The notes beneath the pieces were generated by a model that was not told where the DNA came from, ran no database searches, and saw only the letters and a list, made by a program, of their open reading frames with translations. From an uncultured Methylobacillus sp. (GTDB taxonomy: Bacteria > Pseudomonadota > Gammaproteobacteria > Burkholderiales > Methylophilaceae), in NCBI GenBank assembly GCA_946478965.1, contig CAMLDQ010000032.1, forward strand, positions 1 to 22,297: 22,297 bases of DNA, written 5' to 3'. Below, piece after piece: positions 6,878 to 14,531 of the stretch (position 1 is its first letter; every line of letters begins with the position of its first letter). Both the position numbers and the translations under genes were made by a program.

Positions 6878-7978
6878 TCAGTTCGCACGCTGCTTTTTCC
6901 CCAACTTCCATATCGTTTCTGCGCGACTGCCTATATACCAGAAGCTCGCTGCGAGTATGCCGAAGAAGGCGGCCTTGTGGATCGAGTCCCAAAAGTACTC
7001 AAAGAAGCGCGTGTATAGATTGATGAACAGGAAGGTCAGGCCAAATCCACGTAGCACGCCGTCATCCTGTTTGAGCCCGTACCAGACGGCGGCGATGGCG
7101 ACAGCACCGAAGAGCAGCGACCAATGGAAAAGTTCGTACTGCCGCACCTGCCTCCATTGCATCATGTCGCCGTAGTTGCCGAAAATGGACATGATCCAAA
7201 GCGCGATGAACAGATTGAGCAGGCCGATGACTTTTGTCTGCGGCGACATCGAGATCAGGCGCGCGAAAACTGTTGAGCTCGATCCCCTTGCTTGCACGTG
7301 TTGGCCTGCTAGCCCGAGCAGGGTTAGCGCTCCGCCAAAGATGACGAAGCGCAGCGGGTAGTTCATCCCGAGGAAGTACATGCCGCCGCCGGAAACATAG
7401 CCGGTCTCCGTGCCCATCCATGTGCCCATTGAGAGCAGGGCAAACACCCATACTAGTGATGAGGGGAACCACAGACCGAGCAGGGCATACAGCACGGCAG
7501 CCATCAGGAACAGCAGGGCGTAGTGCCCCGTGCCGGTGTCGATCGCGGTGCCGAGATAATAGACGGCAGCTGCAAGCGCTAATACCCCAATGAAAAAGAC
7601 CGATTCGTTGCCATAAACCCGATGCGGATATTTTTTCCGCAAAGAGAGGCCGCATCCAAATATCATGGCAGAGAGAGCGGCGAAAAACGCGCATTTCATC
7701 GCAGCCGAGGCGTTGAAGAAATGCATAAGCAGTTCCATCAGTATCCGGTCGGCGAATATGGCACCCACCGCAATCACCAGACAGAGGATGGCGATGATGA
7801 AGGCATAACGTGCGGTTCTCTGCCAGTCGAAAGTGGCGATGGAGATTGAGGATGCGAGTCGAGCCGAGATTTCGTCGTCAATCGCGCCACTTGCATGCCA
7901 GTGGCCAATGGCATTCTGGACGATGGCGTATTGCTTGCGTGGAAGTGCCGTCCCCGACTGTTGATCTTCTTGTTGCAT
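6878..7978 (-). CDS. DUF2157-like polytopic membrane protein
   Basis: A 366-residue protein with a soluble N-terminal stretch of about 65 residues, then roughly ten to twelve hydrophobic segments. Short loops such as RKKYPHRVYGNES and KQDDGVLRGFGL separate them, and the tail is basic (KLGKKQRAN). The order of parts, a small N-terminal domain with G-x-I-type helices followed by many membrane segments, resembles the DUF2157 family, whose function is unknown. I chose the start at 7978 because AAGGGGAT stands just before it. The longer frame back to 8146 adds an arginine/cysteine-rich stretch unlike a protein start and would run through the large inverted repeat at 8011-8074. It is convergent with the diguanylate cyclase and otherwise alone. 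Confidence 0.8.
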   Translation of the reverse strand: MQQEDQQSGTALPRKQYAIVQNAIGHWHASGAIDDEISARLASSISIATFDWQRTARYAFIIAILCLVIAVGAIFADRILMELLMHFFNASAAMKCAFFAALSAMIFGCGLSLRKKYPHRVYGNESVFFIGVLALAAAVYYLGTAIDTGTGHYALLFLMAAVLYALLGLWFPSSLVWVFALLSMGTWMGTETGYVSGGGMYFLGMNYPLRFVIFGGALTLLGLAGQHVQARGSSSTVFARLISMSPQTKVIGLLNLFIALWIMSIFGNYGDMMQWRQVRQYELFHWSLLFGAVAIAAVWYGLKQDDGVLRGFGLTFLFINLYTRFFEYFWDSIHKAAFFGILAASFWYIGSRAETIWKLGKKQRAN

Positions 7979-8010
7979 CGAATCCCCTTGGGCTGTAAAT
8001 TGCCGCGATC

Positions 8011-8074
8011 CAACAACTGCGATACTGCCCCGAGGCGATGGCGTGATTTTAAATAAATCGGGGCAGTGTTGTTG
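8011..8074. repeat. Two-part perfect inverted repeat (7 + 10 base pairs)
   Basis: ACTGCCCCGA (8024-8033) is the exact reverse complement of TCGGGGCAGT (8058-8067). Outside it, CAACAAC (8011-8017) is the exact reverse complement of GTTGTTG (8068-8074), with a 6-base bulge (8018-8023) on one side only. The 24-base loop is A/T-rich in its second half. Read rightward, the stem is followed by TTTTCTATTT, like a terminator, though no rightward gene precedes it. Read leftward, it lies in the leader of the DUF2157-like gene, 33 bases before its start. Confidence 0.75.
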
Positions 8075-8214
8075 TTTTCTATTTGCTTTACGGCAGTGGG
8101 TGCCAATTCTTTCTTGCATGATAGTGGCCGGGTATCCTGCCTGCAAGCTATCACTTCTGCTAGAGGTAGAGGATTTTCAGCTTAGAGCGCAGGTGTTGCA
8201 GCAATCCTTGTAGG

Positions 8215-8256
8215 TTGCCATGCAGGAGCATTCGGCGTTTAATCGCCGGATGGCAA
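8215..8256 (+). repeat. Nested inverted repeat upstream of the methyltransferase
   Basis: Outer arms TTGCCAT (8215-8221) and ATGGCAA (8250-8256) enclose inner arms CGGCG (8233-8237) and CGCCG (8244-8248) around a 6-base loop, with 11 unpaired bases on the left side. It lies just upstream of TTGACA (8264-8269), so it is more likely an operator or upstream element than part of the mRNA leader. Confidence 0.45.
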
Positions 8257-8339
8257 ACAGTTGTTGACATGGTATGGAGCCTTACTTTGCTGCGGCATCT
8301 GGTTCGTTCCTGCGGGATAAACTCGAGGAGGGCGATATC

Positions 8340-9077
8340 ATGAGCAAGCTATTGGTAGTGTTTTACGGCGTAGTTTGTTATCTGGTCTTTTTTCTCACGT
8401 TTCTTTATGCGGTTGGCTTTATCGCGAATTTCGGGGTGCCCAAGGGCATTGATGATGGTGTGGCCGGCAGCCTTGCCGGTGCGATTATTGTCGATCTTGT
8501 CTTGATGAGCGTGTTTGCGATGCAGCACAGCGTGATGGCGCGGCCGGGCTTCAAGTCCTGGTGGACGCGCTTCGTGCCACAGCCCGTGGAGCGCAGCACC
8601 TATGTGCTTTTTTCCAGCTTGGCGCTGATTCTCCTCTACTGGTTGTGGCAGCCGATGCCTGCAATCATATGGCAGGTGGGGGATCCGATCTTGCGCACCC
8701 TGGTGTGGGTGGCATTCTGGCTGGGTTGGGGCATCGTGCTGTTCAGCACCTTCCTGATCAACCATTTCGAGTTGTTCGGCCTGCGCCAGATATACCTGCA
8801 TTTTATCGGCCAGATGCATATTCCTGTCGGCTTCAGGACGCCACTGCTGTATCAGTGGGTGCGGCATCCCATCATGCTGGGGTTCATCATCGCGTTCTGG
8901 GCGACGCCGCAGATGTCGGTGGGGCATTTGGTGTTTGCCGTGGTGACCACGCTCTACATCATCATCGCCGTGTACTATTTCGAGGAGCGCGATTTGCTCA
9001 AGTACCATGGCGAGGTCTATGCCGAGTACCGGCGGCAGGTTTCGATGATTGTTCCCATCCCCAGAAAACGGCGCTAA
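8340..9077 (+). CDS. mddA: MddA/NnrU-type integral membrane methyltransferase
   Basis: A 245-residue membrane protein with five or six hydrophobic segments and a C-terminal block typical of the isoprenylcysteine-methyltransferase-like superfamily. That block has RHPIMLGFIIAFWATPQMSV, then EERDLLKYHGEVYAEYRRQV and a basic end. The whole pattern matches MddA, which methylates methanethiol to dimethyl sulfide with S-adenosylmethionine. NnrU proteins of nitrogen-oxide metabolism share the fold, so the family is firm but the substrate is not. The start at 8340 is preferred to an in-frame ATG at 8274 because GAGGAGG (8325-8331) precedes it and the membrane protein starts directly. Monocistronic by spacing; only a small palindrome (9092-9106) follows. 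Confidence 0.75.
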   Translation: MSKLLVVFYGVVCYLVFFLTFLYAVGFIANFGVPKGIDDGVAGSLAGAIIVDLVLMSVFAMQHSVMARPGFKSWWTRFVPQPVERSTYVLFSSLALILLYWLWQPMPAIIWQVGDPILRTLVWVAFWLGWGIVLFSTFLINHFELFGLRQIYLHFIGQMHIPVGFRTPLLYQWVRHPIMLGFIIAFWATPQMSVGHLVFAVVTTLYIIIAVYYFEERDLLKYHGEVYAEYRRQVSMIVPIPRKRR

Positions 9078-9091
9078 GGCATATCTCGCAT

Positions 9092-9106
9092 AATTGGAGG
9101 CCAATT
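9092..9106 (+). other. Small perfect hairpin after the methyltransferase gene
   Basis: AATTGG (9092-9097) and CCAATT (9101-9106) pair across AGG, 14 bases after the stop. No T run follows. It may cap the 3' end of the transcript but is too weak to call a terminator firmly. Confidence 0.25.
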
Positions 9107-9314
9107 CATCCGTGGCGAGCAAGGTATGGCATGTTGTCTGTGCATTCGCTGCGCTCTGATTTCAGCGCTGATCCTGGAGGCCTTAACCAGCAGTCGGTCG
9201 ATTCATTTGACGCAATCCTCCCCATTGCTTTAGTGTGGACAGCGATTGGCTTTATGATCCACTTGAATTGAACCAAGTAGATTTCCAAAATCTTACCGCG
9301 GCTGTGAGGATCAA

Positions 9315-11918
9315 ATGGCTGTTAGTAATCGCATTGTCCTTTTCTTTTCTCTTGTTTTTTCTGGTTTGCTTCTCATGCCGGCGAGCGTGCAAGCCAAAAC
9401 CATCACTGTTGTAGGTGACGACAATTACCCTCCATACCTGTTCAAGGATGCCAATGGCAATACGGTTGGTTACATCGCGGACCTCTGGAAGTTGTGGGAG
9501 AAAAACACAGGCGTGCATGTGAACTTGGTATCTACTTCCTGGGCGCAAGCACAAGAACTGATGCTGGACGGCAAGGCCGACGTGATCGAGATGATTTTCC
9601 GTACGCCGGAGCGAGAGCCCTTTTACACATTCTCCAAGCCCTACGAGAAGGTGAAGGCGGACATCTTTACGCTTGACGGCATAACGGGTGTAACCACTCC
9701 TGCCGAGTTAACCGGCTTCGTCGTCGGCGTGCAGAAAGGTGACGCCTGCGTCCCTAGATTAATTGACTCGAACGTGCATGCCTTGCGGTTTTATGACGGT
9801 TATCGCCAAATGATTGCCGACATGCTTGCCCATAACATCAAGATCATGTGTATGGATGATTTTCCAGCCAACTACTATCTATATCTTCTGGATGAAAACA
9901 GCCAGATTCGTAAAGCTTTCACGTTCTATCAGAACGAATTCCGCCGTGCAGTCAGGAAAAACGATTTTGCCACCCTGGGTCTGATCGAGCGCGGCATGGC
10001 CGAGATTACTCCAGCGCAGCGCGAAGCACTCGATAAGAAATGGAAAGGCCGGCCTGTTCATGAGTTTGCCTATTCTAAATTTCTTGCATATGGCCTTCTC
10101 ACTATTCTTGCCCTCGGATGTGTCATGTCCCTCTGGATTGCGATCTTGCGCAGATCTGTGAACAAGAAAACTGCTGAGATCCGAGCGCAATCGAGCCTGA
10201 TCGCAATGGAGCGCGGCAGGCTGCAAGAGATTATCGATGCTACCCATGCCGGTACATGGGAATGGAATGTGCAGACCGGGCAATGCGTATTCAATGAACG
10301 ATGGGCGGAAATGCTCGGTTACTCGCTTGATGAACTCAGGCCGTTATCCATTGCTACTTGGAGAATGCTGACGCACCCAGAGGATGAGGCGCTTGCCATG
10401 ACCCAGCTCGAACTGCATTTCGCAGGCAAAACTGAGTTTTACGAGTGCGATATGCGCATGCGCCACAAGAACGGGCTGTGGATATGGGTTTCTGACCGTG
10501 GCAAATTGGTTTCCAGAACTCCCGAGGGGTTGCCCATGATCATGAGAGGTACCCACATCGACGTCACCGAGAGGAAACTGGCTAACGATGCAATCTGGCG
10601 ACAGGCTAACTATGACAGCCTGACACAGTTGCCTAATCGTTTGCTGTTCAATGATCGCCTAACCGACCTCATCAAGAAGGCGGAACGTAGCCAACATAAG
10701 ATTGCACTCATCACCATTGATCTCGATCGTTTCAAGGAGATCAATGACACCCTTGGTCACCCCATGGGCGATGCACTGATCATTGAGGCAGGAAAACGCA
10801 TCCAGCACTCCGTGCGCGAGTCCGATACTGTGGCCCGTTTCGGCGGCGATGAATTCTGTGTCCTGATTGCCGATCTTGAGGATATTTCGCATCTTGCCGC
10901 GTTGATGCAGGATTTACTGGACAAACTTGCCCAGCCTTATATTCTGGGTGAAGAGCAGGTTTATATCACTGCCAGCGTCGGCATCAGCATTTACCCGGAT
11001 GACGCTCGGGATGGCGTCGAAATGCTGCGTCACTCCGATCAGGCAATGTATGTCGCCAAGAACGATGGGCGCAATTGTTTCAGCTTTTTTACCCAATCCA
11101 TGCAAGATTCCGCGATGAATCGGATGCAATTGGTAAAAGATATGCGCCATGCGATTGAAAGAAACGAGTTCATAGATTACTACCAGCCTATCGTTGAGCT
11201 GGCAACGGGAAGAATCCATAAAGCGGAAGTGCTGTTACGCTGGGAGCACCCGACGCGGGGCCTGATCAGCCCATCAGTATTTATCCCGATTGCCGAGGAG
11301 GTCGGAGCAATTGTCGAAATAGGCAACTGGGTATTCACCCGGGCCGCATTGAATGCTCTTAAGTGGCTACCCCTCGTTGGCTCTGAACTGGCCATCAGTG
11401 TCAACAAGTCTCCAGTCCAGTTTATGGATCGGAGCCGTAGTCATCTCGATTGGGTTAACTATCTTGAGTCCTTGAAGTTGCCTGGGAAGCATATCGTTGC
11501 TGAAATTACAGAGGGCTTGCTGCTAAAACCCGAGAAATCGATTGAAGATAAACTGCTGTATTTCCGCGATGCAGGTATCCAGGTGGCGATCGATGATTTT
11601 GGTACTGGATATTCTTCATTGTCATATCTGACGAAATTTCATATTGATTATCTCAAGATCGACCAATCTTTCACGCGGGACCTGGCTCTTGGCAGCGAAA
11701 CCCATGCATTATGCGAGGCCATCGTAGTGATGGCGCACAAAGTCGGATTGAAGGTGATTGCCGAAGGCGTGGAAACCGAACTTCAGCGCGACCTGCTACT
11801 CAAGATGAAATGCGATTATGCACAAGGATATTTGTATTCGAAACCAATACCCGCCGATGAATTTCAGGCATTGCTTGAATTTCATTGCCGCGCAATTCGC
11901 GACGATGCTGCTAATTAA
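9315..11918 (+). CDS. Membrane c-di-GMP cyclase/phosphodiesterase with periplasmic solute-binding sensor
   Basis: An 867-residue protein. Signal peptide/first helix (about 1-28, ending SVQAKT). Periplasmic binding domain of the family-3 solute-binding (amino-acid type) fold (about 29-245, with VVGDDNYPPYLFKDANG and GKADVIEMIFRTPEREPFY). Membrane helix about 254-277. PAS domain with a PAC end (about 295-425, ending GTHIDVTERK). GGDEF domain (about 430-595) with GGDEF at 510-514 and I-site RESD at 501-504. EAL domain (about 610-860) with EVL at 638-640, the common active variant, DDFGTGYSSLSYL from 760, IAEGVET and QGYLYSKP. All motifs needed for both synthesis and breakdown of c-di-GMP are present. 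A periplasmic small molecule probably sets the balance (inference). TGAGGA precedes the ATG. The next gene begins 32 bases after the stop. Confidence 0.93.
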   Translation: MAVSNRIVLFFSLVFSGLLLMPASVQAKTITVVGDDNYPPYLFKDANGNTVGYIADLWKLWEKNTGVHVNLVSTSWAQAQELMLDGKADVIEMIFRTPEREPFYTFSKPYEKVKADIFTLDGITGVTTPAELTGFVVGVQKGDACVPRLIDSNVHALRFYDGYRQMIADMLAHNIKIMCMDDFPANYYLYLLDENSQIRKAFTFYQNEFRRAVRKNDFATLGLIERGMAEITPAQREALDKKWKGRPVHEFAYSKFLAYGLLTILALGCVMSLWIAILRRSVNKKTAEIRAQSSLIAMERGRLQEIIDATHAGTWEWNVQTGQCVFNERWAEMLGYSLDELRPLSIATWRMLTHPEDEALAMTQLELHFAGKTEFYECDMRMRHKNGLWIWVSDRGKLVSRTPEGLPMIMRGTHIDVTERKLANDAIWRQANYDSLTQLPNRLLFNDRLTDLIKKAERSQHKIALITIDLDRFKEINDTLGHPMGDALIIEAGKRIQHSVRESDTVARFGGDEFCVLIADLEDISHLAALMQDLLDKLAQPYILGEEQVYITASVGISIYPDDARDGVEMLRHSDQAMYVAKNDGRNCFSFFTQSMQDSAMNRMQLVKDMRHAIERNEFIDYYQPIVELATGRIHKAEVLLRWEHPTRGLISPSVFIPIAEEVGAIVEIGNWVFTRAALNALKWLPLVGSELAISVNKSPVQFMDRSRSHLDWVNYLESLKLPGKHIVAEITEGLLLKPEKSIEDKLLYFRDAGIQVAIDDFGTGYSSLSYLTKFHIDYLKIDQSFTRDLALGSETHALCEAIVVMAHKVGLKVIAEGVETELQRDLLLKMKCDYAQGYLYSKPIPADEFQALLEFHCRAIRDDAAN

Positions 11919-11950
11919 AGCCAATAGAGAAAATTCATGTTGAGGTTGCC

Positions 11951-12301
11951 ATGATTTACTACATTATCAAAATCATTCTATCTGCCTGCTTGATTGTGCT
12001 GGTCTCGGAAGTCGCCAAGCGCAATTCGCTGGCCGGGGCGCTGCTCGCTTCCTTGCCGCTGGTTTCTATTCTGGCTTTCGTCTGGATTTACCTCGATACT
12101 GGCGATATGCAGAAAGTCTCGGAGCTATCTAGACAGATATTCTGGCTGGTGATCCCTTCCCTTGTATTGTTCCTGGCATTGCCTGTTTTCATCAAAAATC
12201 ACTTCAACTTCTATCTTGGCCTGTCGCTCTCCATGGCGTTGACCGCTGGCGCCTATTTCGTTCTGGTCTGGATCCTGAAGGCTAAAAATATCCAGATCTG
12301 A
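11951..12301 (+). CDS. Small DUF3147-like membrane protein
   Basis: A 116-residue protein with four hydrophobic segments (about 3-20, 27-47, 63-82, 88-110) and few charges. The pattern ISEVAKR-(S)-LAGALLASLPLVS, here LVSEVAKRNSLAGALLASLP, is what I recall from DUF3147 family proteins, whose function is unknown. TGAGG at 11941-11945 lies 5 bases before the ATG. It starts 32 bases after the GGDEF-EAL gene and may share its transcript. A strong hairpin follows 13 bases after its stop and closes the unit. Confidence 0.75.
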   Translation: MIYYIIKIILSACLIVLVSEVAKRNSLAGALLASLPLVSILAFVWIYLDTGDMQKVSELSRQIFWLVIPSLVLFLALPVFIKNHFNFYLGLSLSMALTAGAYFVLVWILKAKNIQI

Positions 12302-12314
12302 ACGGCAGCTGCGT

Positions 12315-12342
12315 CAACCCAGCCTCTCGAAAGGCCGGGTTG
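12315..12342 (+). terminator. Hairpin closing the GGDEF-EAL / DUF3147-like unit
   Basis: CAACCC (12315-12320) pairs with GGGTTG (12337-12342) and, after one mismatch, GCCT (12322-12325) pairs with AGGC (12332-12335) around a 6-base loop. The stem is stable, but the following bases are AAGAGAAAATG, without a U tract. It may work with Rho or only protect the 3' end. Confidence 0.5.
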
Positions 12343-12419
12343 AAGAGAAAATGTTATCCGGGTAACCGACCGTCGGAATCCGCCTGACGCATGGGGGGGA
12401 TTCACGGTAAGATCATCGC

Positions 12420-14117
12420 ATGCGATTCCTGCTGATCTTCTGCCTCGCCCTGATGGGGGGCCTATCGGGAGCGCCCGCGATGGGCGCTCCGATCCCGCTG
12501 GCACAGACTTCTCCTCGGCAGCCGCTGGGGGAACTCGCAGGCGTCCTGACCGAAACGGCCGCTCCCTTGAGTATCGACGATGTCGTCAAACTCGATATGC
12601 AGGGGCGGTTTTCCCAAGGCGAGCAACCCATCCTGACATTCGGCATCGGCTCCAAGCCGGTATGGGTCAGGCTCTCGGTCGACAATATCGAGGATACGCC
12701 CTTGGCGCGTCGTCTGGTTGTGGAGAACGCCTGGCTGGATCATGTGGCGGTCTATTTCGTGCACGACCGGAAAGTCGTGCAGACGGCCATCACCGGGGAT
12801 GCACAGGTCTTCCGTGATCGCCCGGTTCCAGGCCGGTTTTTTGCCTTCGATCATGTATTCGCTCCCGGCGTGACCAGCGTCTACCTGCGAGTCGAGACCG
12901 ACGACCCGGTCGTGGTGCCGATTTTCCTGATGGAGCGGGCAAGTGCGGATGCACGGGCGCAAGGGCAGGATTACAGCTACGGCTTCCTGTACGGCTACCT
13001 GATGGCGTTGCTGGCCTACAACCTATTCCTCTATTTTGGCCTGAACTACAAGCGGCATCTGTATTACGGCGCGTTCATCGGCATGTTCATCCTGCTCAAT
13101 GTCGCCTATACCGGCCACGGTTTTGCCTGGTTGTGGCCGGATTATCCCGACCTGCAGAAATGGATCATCCCCATCCTGATGGTGGGATGCGGCTTGGCAG
13201 GCCTGAATTTCGGCCGGCATTTCCTGGAAACACGTGTGCACCTGCCACGCCTGCACCGCGCGATTACTGCCACGTGCCTCGGCGTGCTGCTCCTGCTGCT
13301 GCTGAGCTTTGCCGCCGGGACGCAATACTATGCCCTGCTCCTCGCATTTGCATTCATGCTGCTGTTCAGCGCCTTGATGCTGCTCATGGGCGTTGCCGCC
13401 TTGCAATACGGGCATCGCTACGCACGCTATTTCCTGCTGGCCTCCATCGCGTCGATGTCTGGTGTGGGTGCGACGTCACTCGCGGTATGGGGCTGGATAC
13501 CTTTCAATAACTGGACCTACCGTGCGGCGGAGATCGGCCTGGTTATCGATGCGACGCTATTGGCGCTGGCGCTGGCTTACCAGTTCCGCACGATGCAGAT
13601 GGAGCATCGGATGGCGGAACAGCTGGCAGCGCGTGATCCCTTGACCGGACTCAACAACCGCCGCGCATTTTACGCGTTGGCGCGCCCGGTCTGGAGCCTT
13701 GCCTTACGCAAGCAGCATGAACTATCCGTTATTCTGCTGGATATCGATCATTTCAAGGCGATCAACGATCAATACGGTCATGCTTGCGGCGATGCCGCCC
13801 TGGTGGCGGTCAGCAACGTTCTGGCAGGACATGCGCGGGCAGAGGATATTGTCAGCCGCTGGGGCGGGGAAGAGTTTCTGGTGCTGTTGCCGGAGACCGG
13901 GCTGGAGGCCGCCCTGATCAAAGCCCAACGCTTATTGCAGGAGATCCGCGACATTCGCCTGCCTTGGCGGGGCGAATGTATCGCCATGACGGCCAGTTTT
14001 GGCGTCGTTGCGAAGGCTGCATATCACCAAACCTTGAATGAAATAATCGCAGATACCGATCAGTATCTGTACAAGGCGAAAACCTCTGGACGGGACAGCA
14101 TCAGCTCACCTGAGTAG
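12420..14117 (+). CDS. Membrane diguanylate cyclase with 7TMR-DISM sensor
   Basis: A 565-residue protein. Signal peptide (about 1-24). Extracytoplasmic beta-rich domain of the 7TMR-DISMED2 type (about 30-165, with FGIGSKPVWVRLSVDN and NAWLDHVAVYFVHD), which often binds carbohydrate-like ligands. Seven membrane helices (about 185-385, beginning YGFLYGYLMALLAYNLFLYF). GGDEF domain (about 400-563) with the active-site variant GGEEF at 482-486 and I-site RAED at 473-476. It should make c-di-GMP in response to a periplasmic ligand, with product feedback. The ribosome site before ATG 12420 is weak (GGTAAG), but the start gives the signal peptide directly. It stands alone between two hairpins. Confidence 0.92.
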   Translation: MRFLLIFCLALMGGLSGAPAMGAPIPLAQTSPRQPLGELAGVLTETAAPLSIDDVVKLDMQGRFSQGEQPILTFGIGSKPVWVRLSVDNIEDTPLARRLVVENAWLDHVAVYFVHDRKVVQTAITGDAQVFRDRPVPGRFFAFDHVFAPGVTSVYLRVETDDPVVVPIFLMERASADARAQGQDYSYGFLYGYLMALLAYNLFLYFGLNYKRHLYYGAFIGMFILLNVAYTGHGFAWLWPDYPDLQKWIIPILMVGCGLAGLNFGRHFLETRVHLPRLHRAITATCLGVLLLLLLSFAAGTQYYALLLAFAFMLLFSALMLLMGVAALQYGHRYARYFLLASIASMSGVGATSLAVWGWIPFNNWTYRAAEIGLVIDATLLALALAYQFRTMQMEHRMAEQLAARDPLTGLNNRRAFYALARPVWSLALRKQHELSVILLDIDHFKAINDQYGHACGDAALVAVSNVLAGHARAEDIVSRWGGEEFLVLLPETGLEAALIKAQRLLQEIRDIRLPWRGECIAMTASFGVVAKAAYHQTLNEIIADTDQYLYKAKTSGRDSISSPE

Positions 14118-14134
14118 TAGTGCCCAGTTTGCAG

Positions 14135-14174
14135 GCGCATCCAACGGGCAACCGGTGCCTCGGGAGCAATGCGC
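14135..14174 (+). terminator. Possible terminator after the 7TMR-DISM gene
   Basis: GCGCAT (14135-14140) faces ATGCGC (14169-14174), with a small inner stem GGCA/TGCC, followed by CTCTTTAATTTCT, which is U-rich but interrupted. It begins 18 bases after the stop at 14117. The loop is long, so this is a weak call. Confidence 0.35.
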
Positions 14175-14270
14175 TCTTTAATTTCTGCGTGATTTTGGGG
14201 TCCTATGCCATCGCAGCAGCAGTGAATCGATCGATGGGAGCATGAGGCTTGGTCATGGCGGTGGAGCTTC

Positions 14271-14531
14271 TCAGGTTGCGGCGATTACAACCCCGGTCGC
14301 GATTTCCGGATCGTTGGTAATTTGCACGTTCTGCTCGCGGATATCGAGCAGATATAGGTTGTAGTGGGGCAGCTTGCGGAACGGCGCATCGTCAATATCA
14401 CCTGCGGATAGCCGGACAAAGCTCAGTTCAGGAAAACAGCCGCGCAGTAGCGCCAGCGGGTTGGGTGAGAGATTATGAAATTCCGTCAGTGCGGCTTCGA
14501 TTTCGCTCAATGTTTCCGGGCTGATACACAT
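14271..14531 (-). CDS. Small acidic protein of unknown function
   Basis: The 86-residue soluble protein opens with a helical stretch (SPETLSEIEAALTEFHNLSP), then hydrophobic beta-like segments (LSFVRLSAGDIDD, YNLYLLDIREQNVQITND) and ends in a hydrophobic run (GVVIAAT). It has the look of a small alpha-beta fold. AGGAGGT lies 5 bases before ATG 14531, a nearly perfect ribosome site, which is the best evidence that it is real. The shape recalls short proteins such as DUF6129, but I am not sure of that. No gene adjoins on the same strand, so context gives no role. Confidence 0.65.
   Translation of the reverse strand: MCISPETLSEIEAALTEFHNLSPNPLALLRGCFPELSFVRLSAGDIDDAPFRKLPHYNLYLLDIREQNVQITNDPEIATGVVIAAT

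Larger units (their letters stand above)
7979..8339. other. Divergent intergenic region with two long inverted repeats
   Basis: These 361 bases separate the minus-strand membrane protein from the plus-strand methyltransferase and must hold both promoters. They contain a large two-part inverted repeat (8011-8074) and a second structured element (8215-8256). A perfect -35 TTGACA lies at 8264-8269; the best -10 at normal spacing is only TTTGCT (8286-8291). No reading frame here looks coding. Confidence 0.6.

Noticed and set aside
7979..8146. N-terminal extension of the DUF2157-like protein to 8146
   Set aside because: The extension crosses the large inverted repeat and lacks protein character, while 7978 has a good ribosome site.
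9130..9271. 46-codon frame with a hydrophobic end before the GGDEF-EAL gene
   Set aside because: Only a weak AAGGT before the ATG, no conserved features and no terminator; more likely leader DNA.
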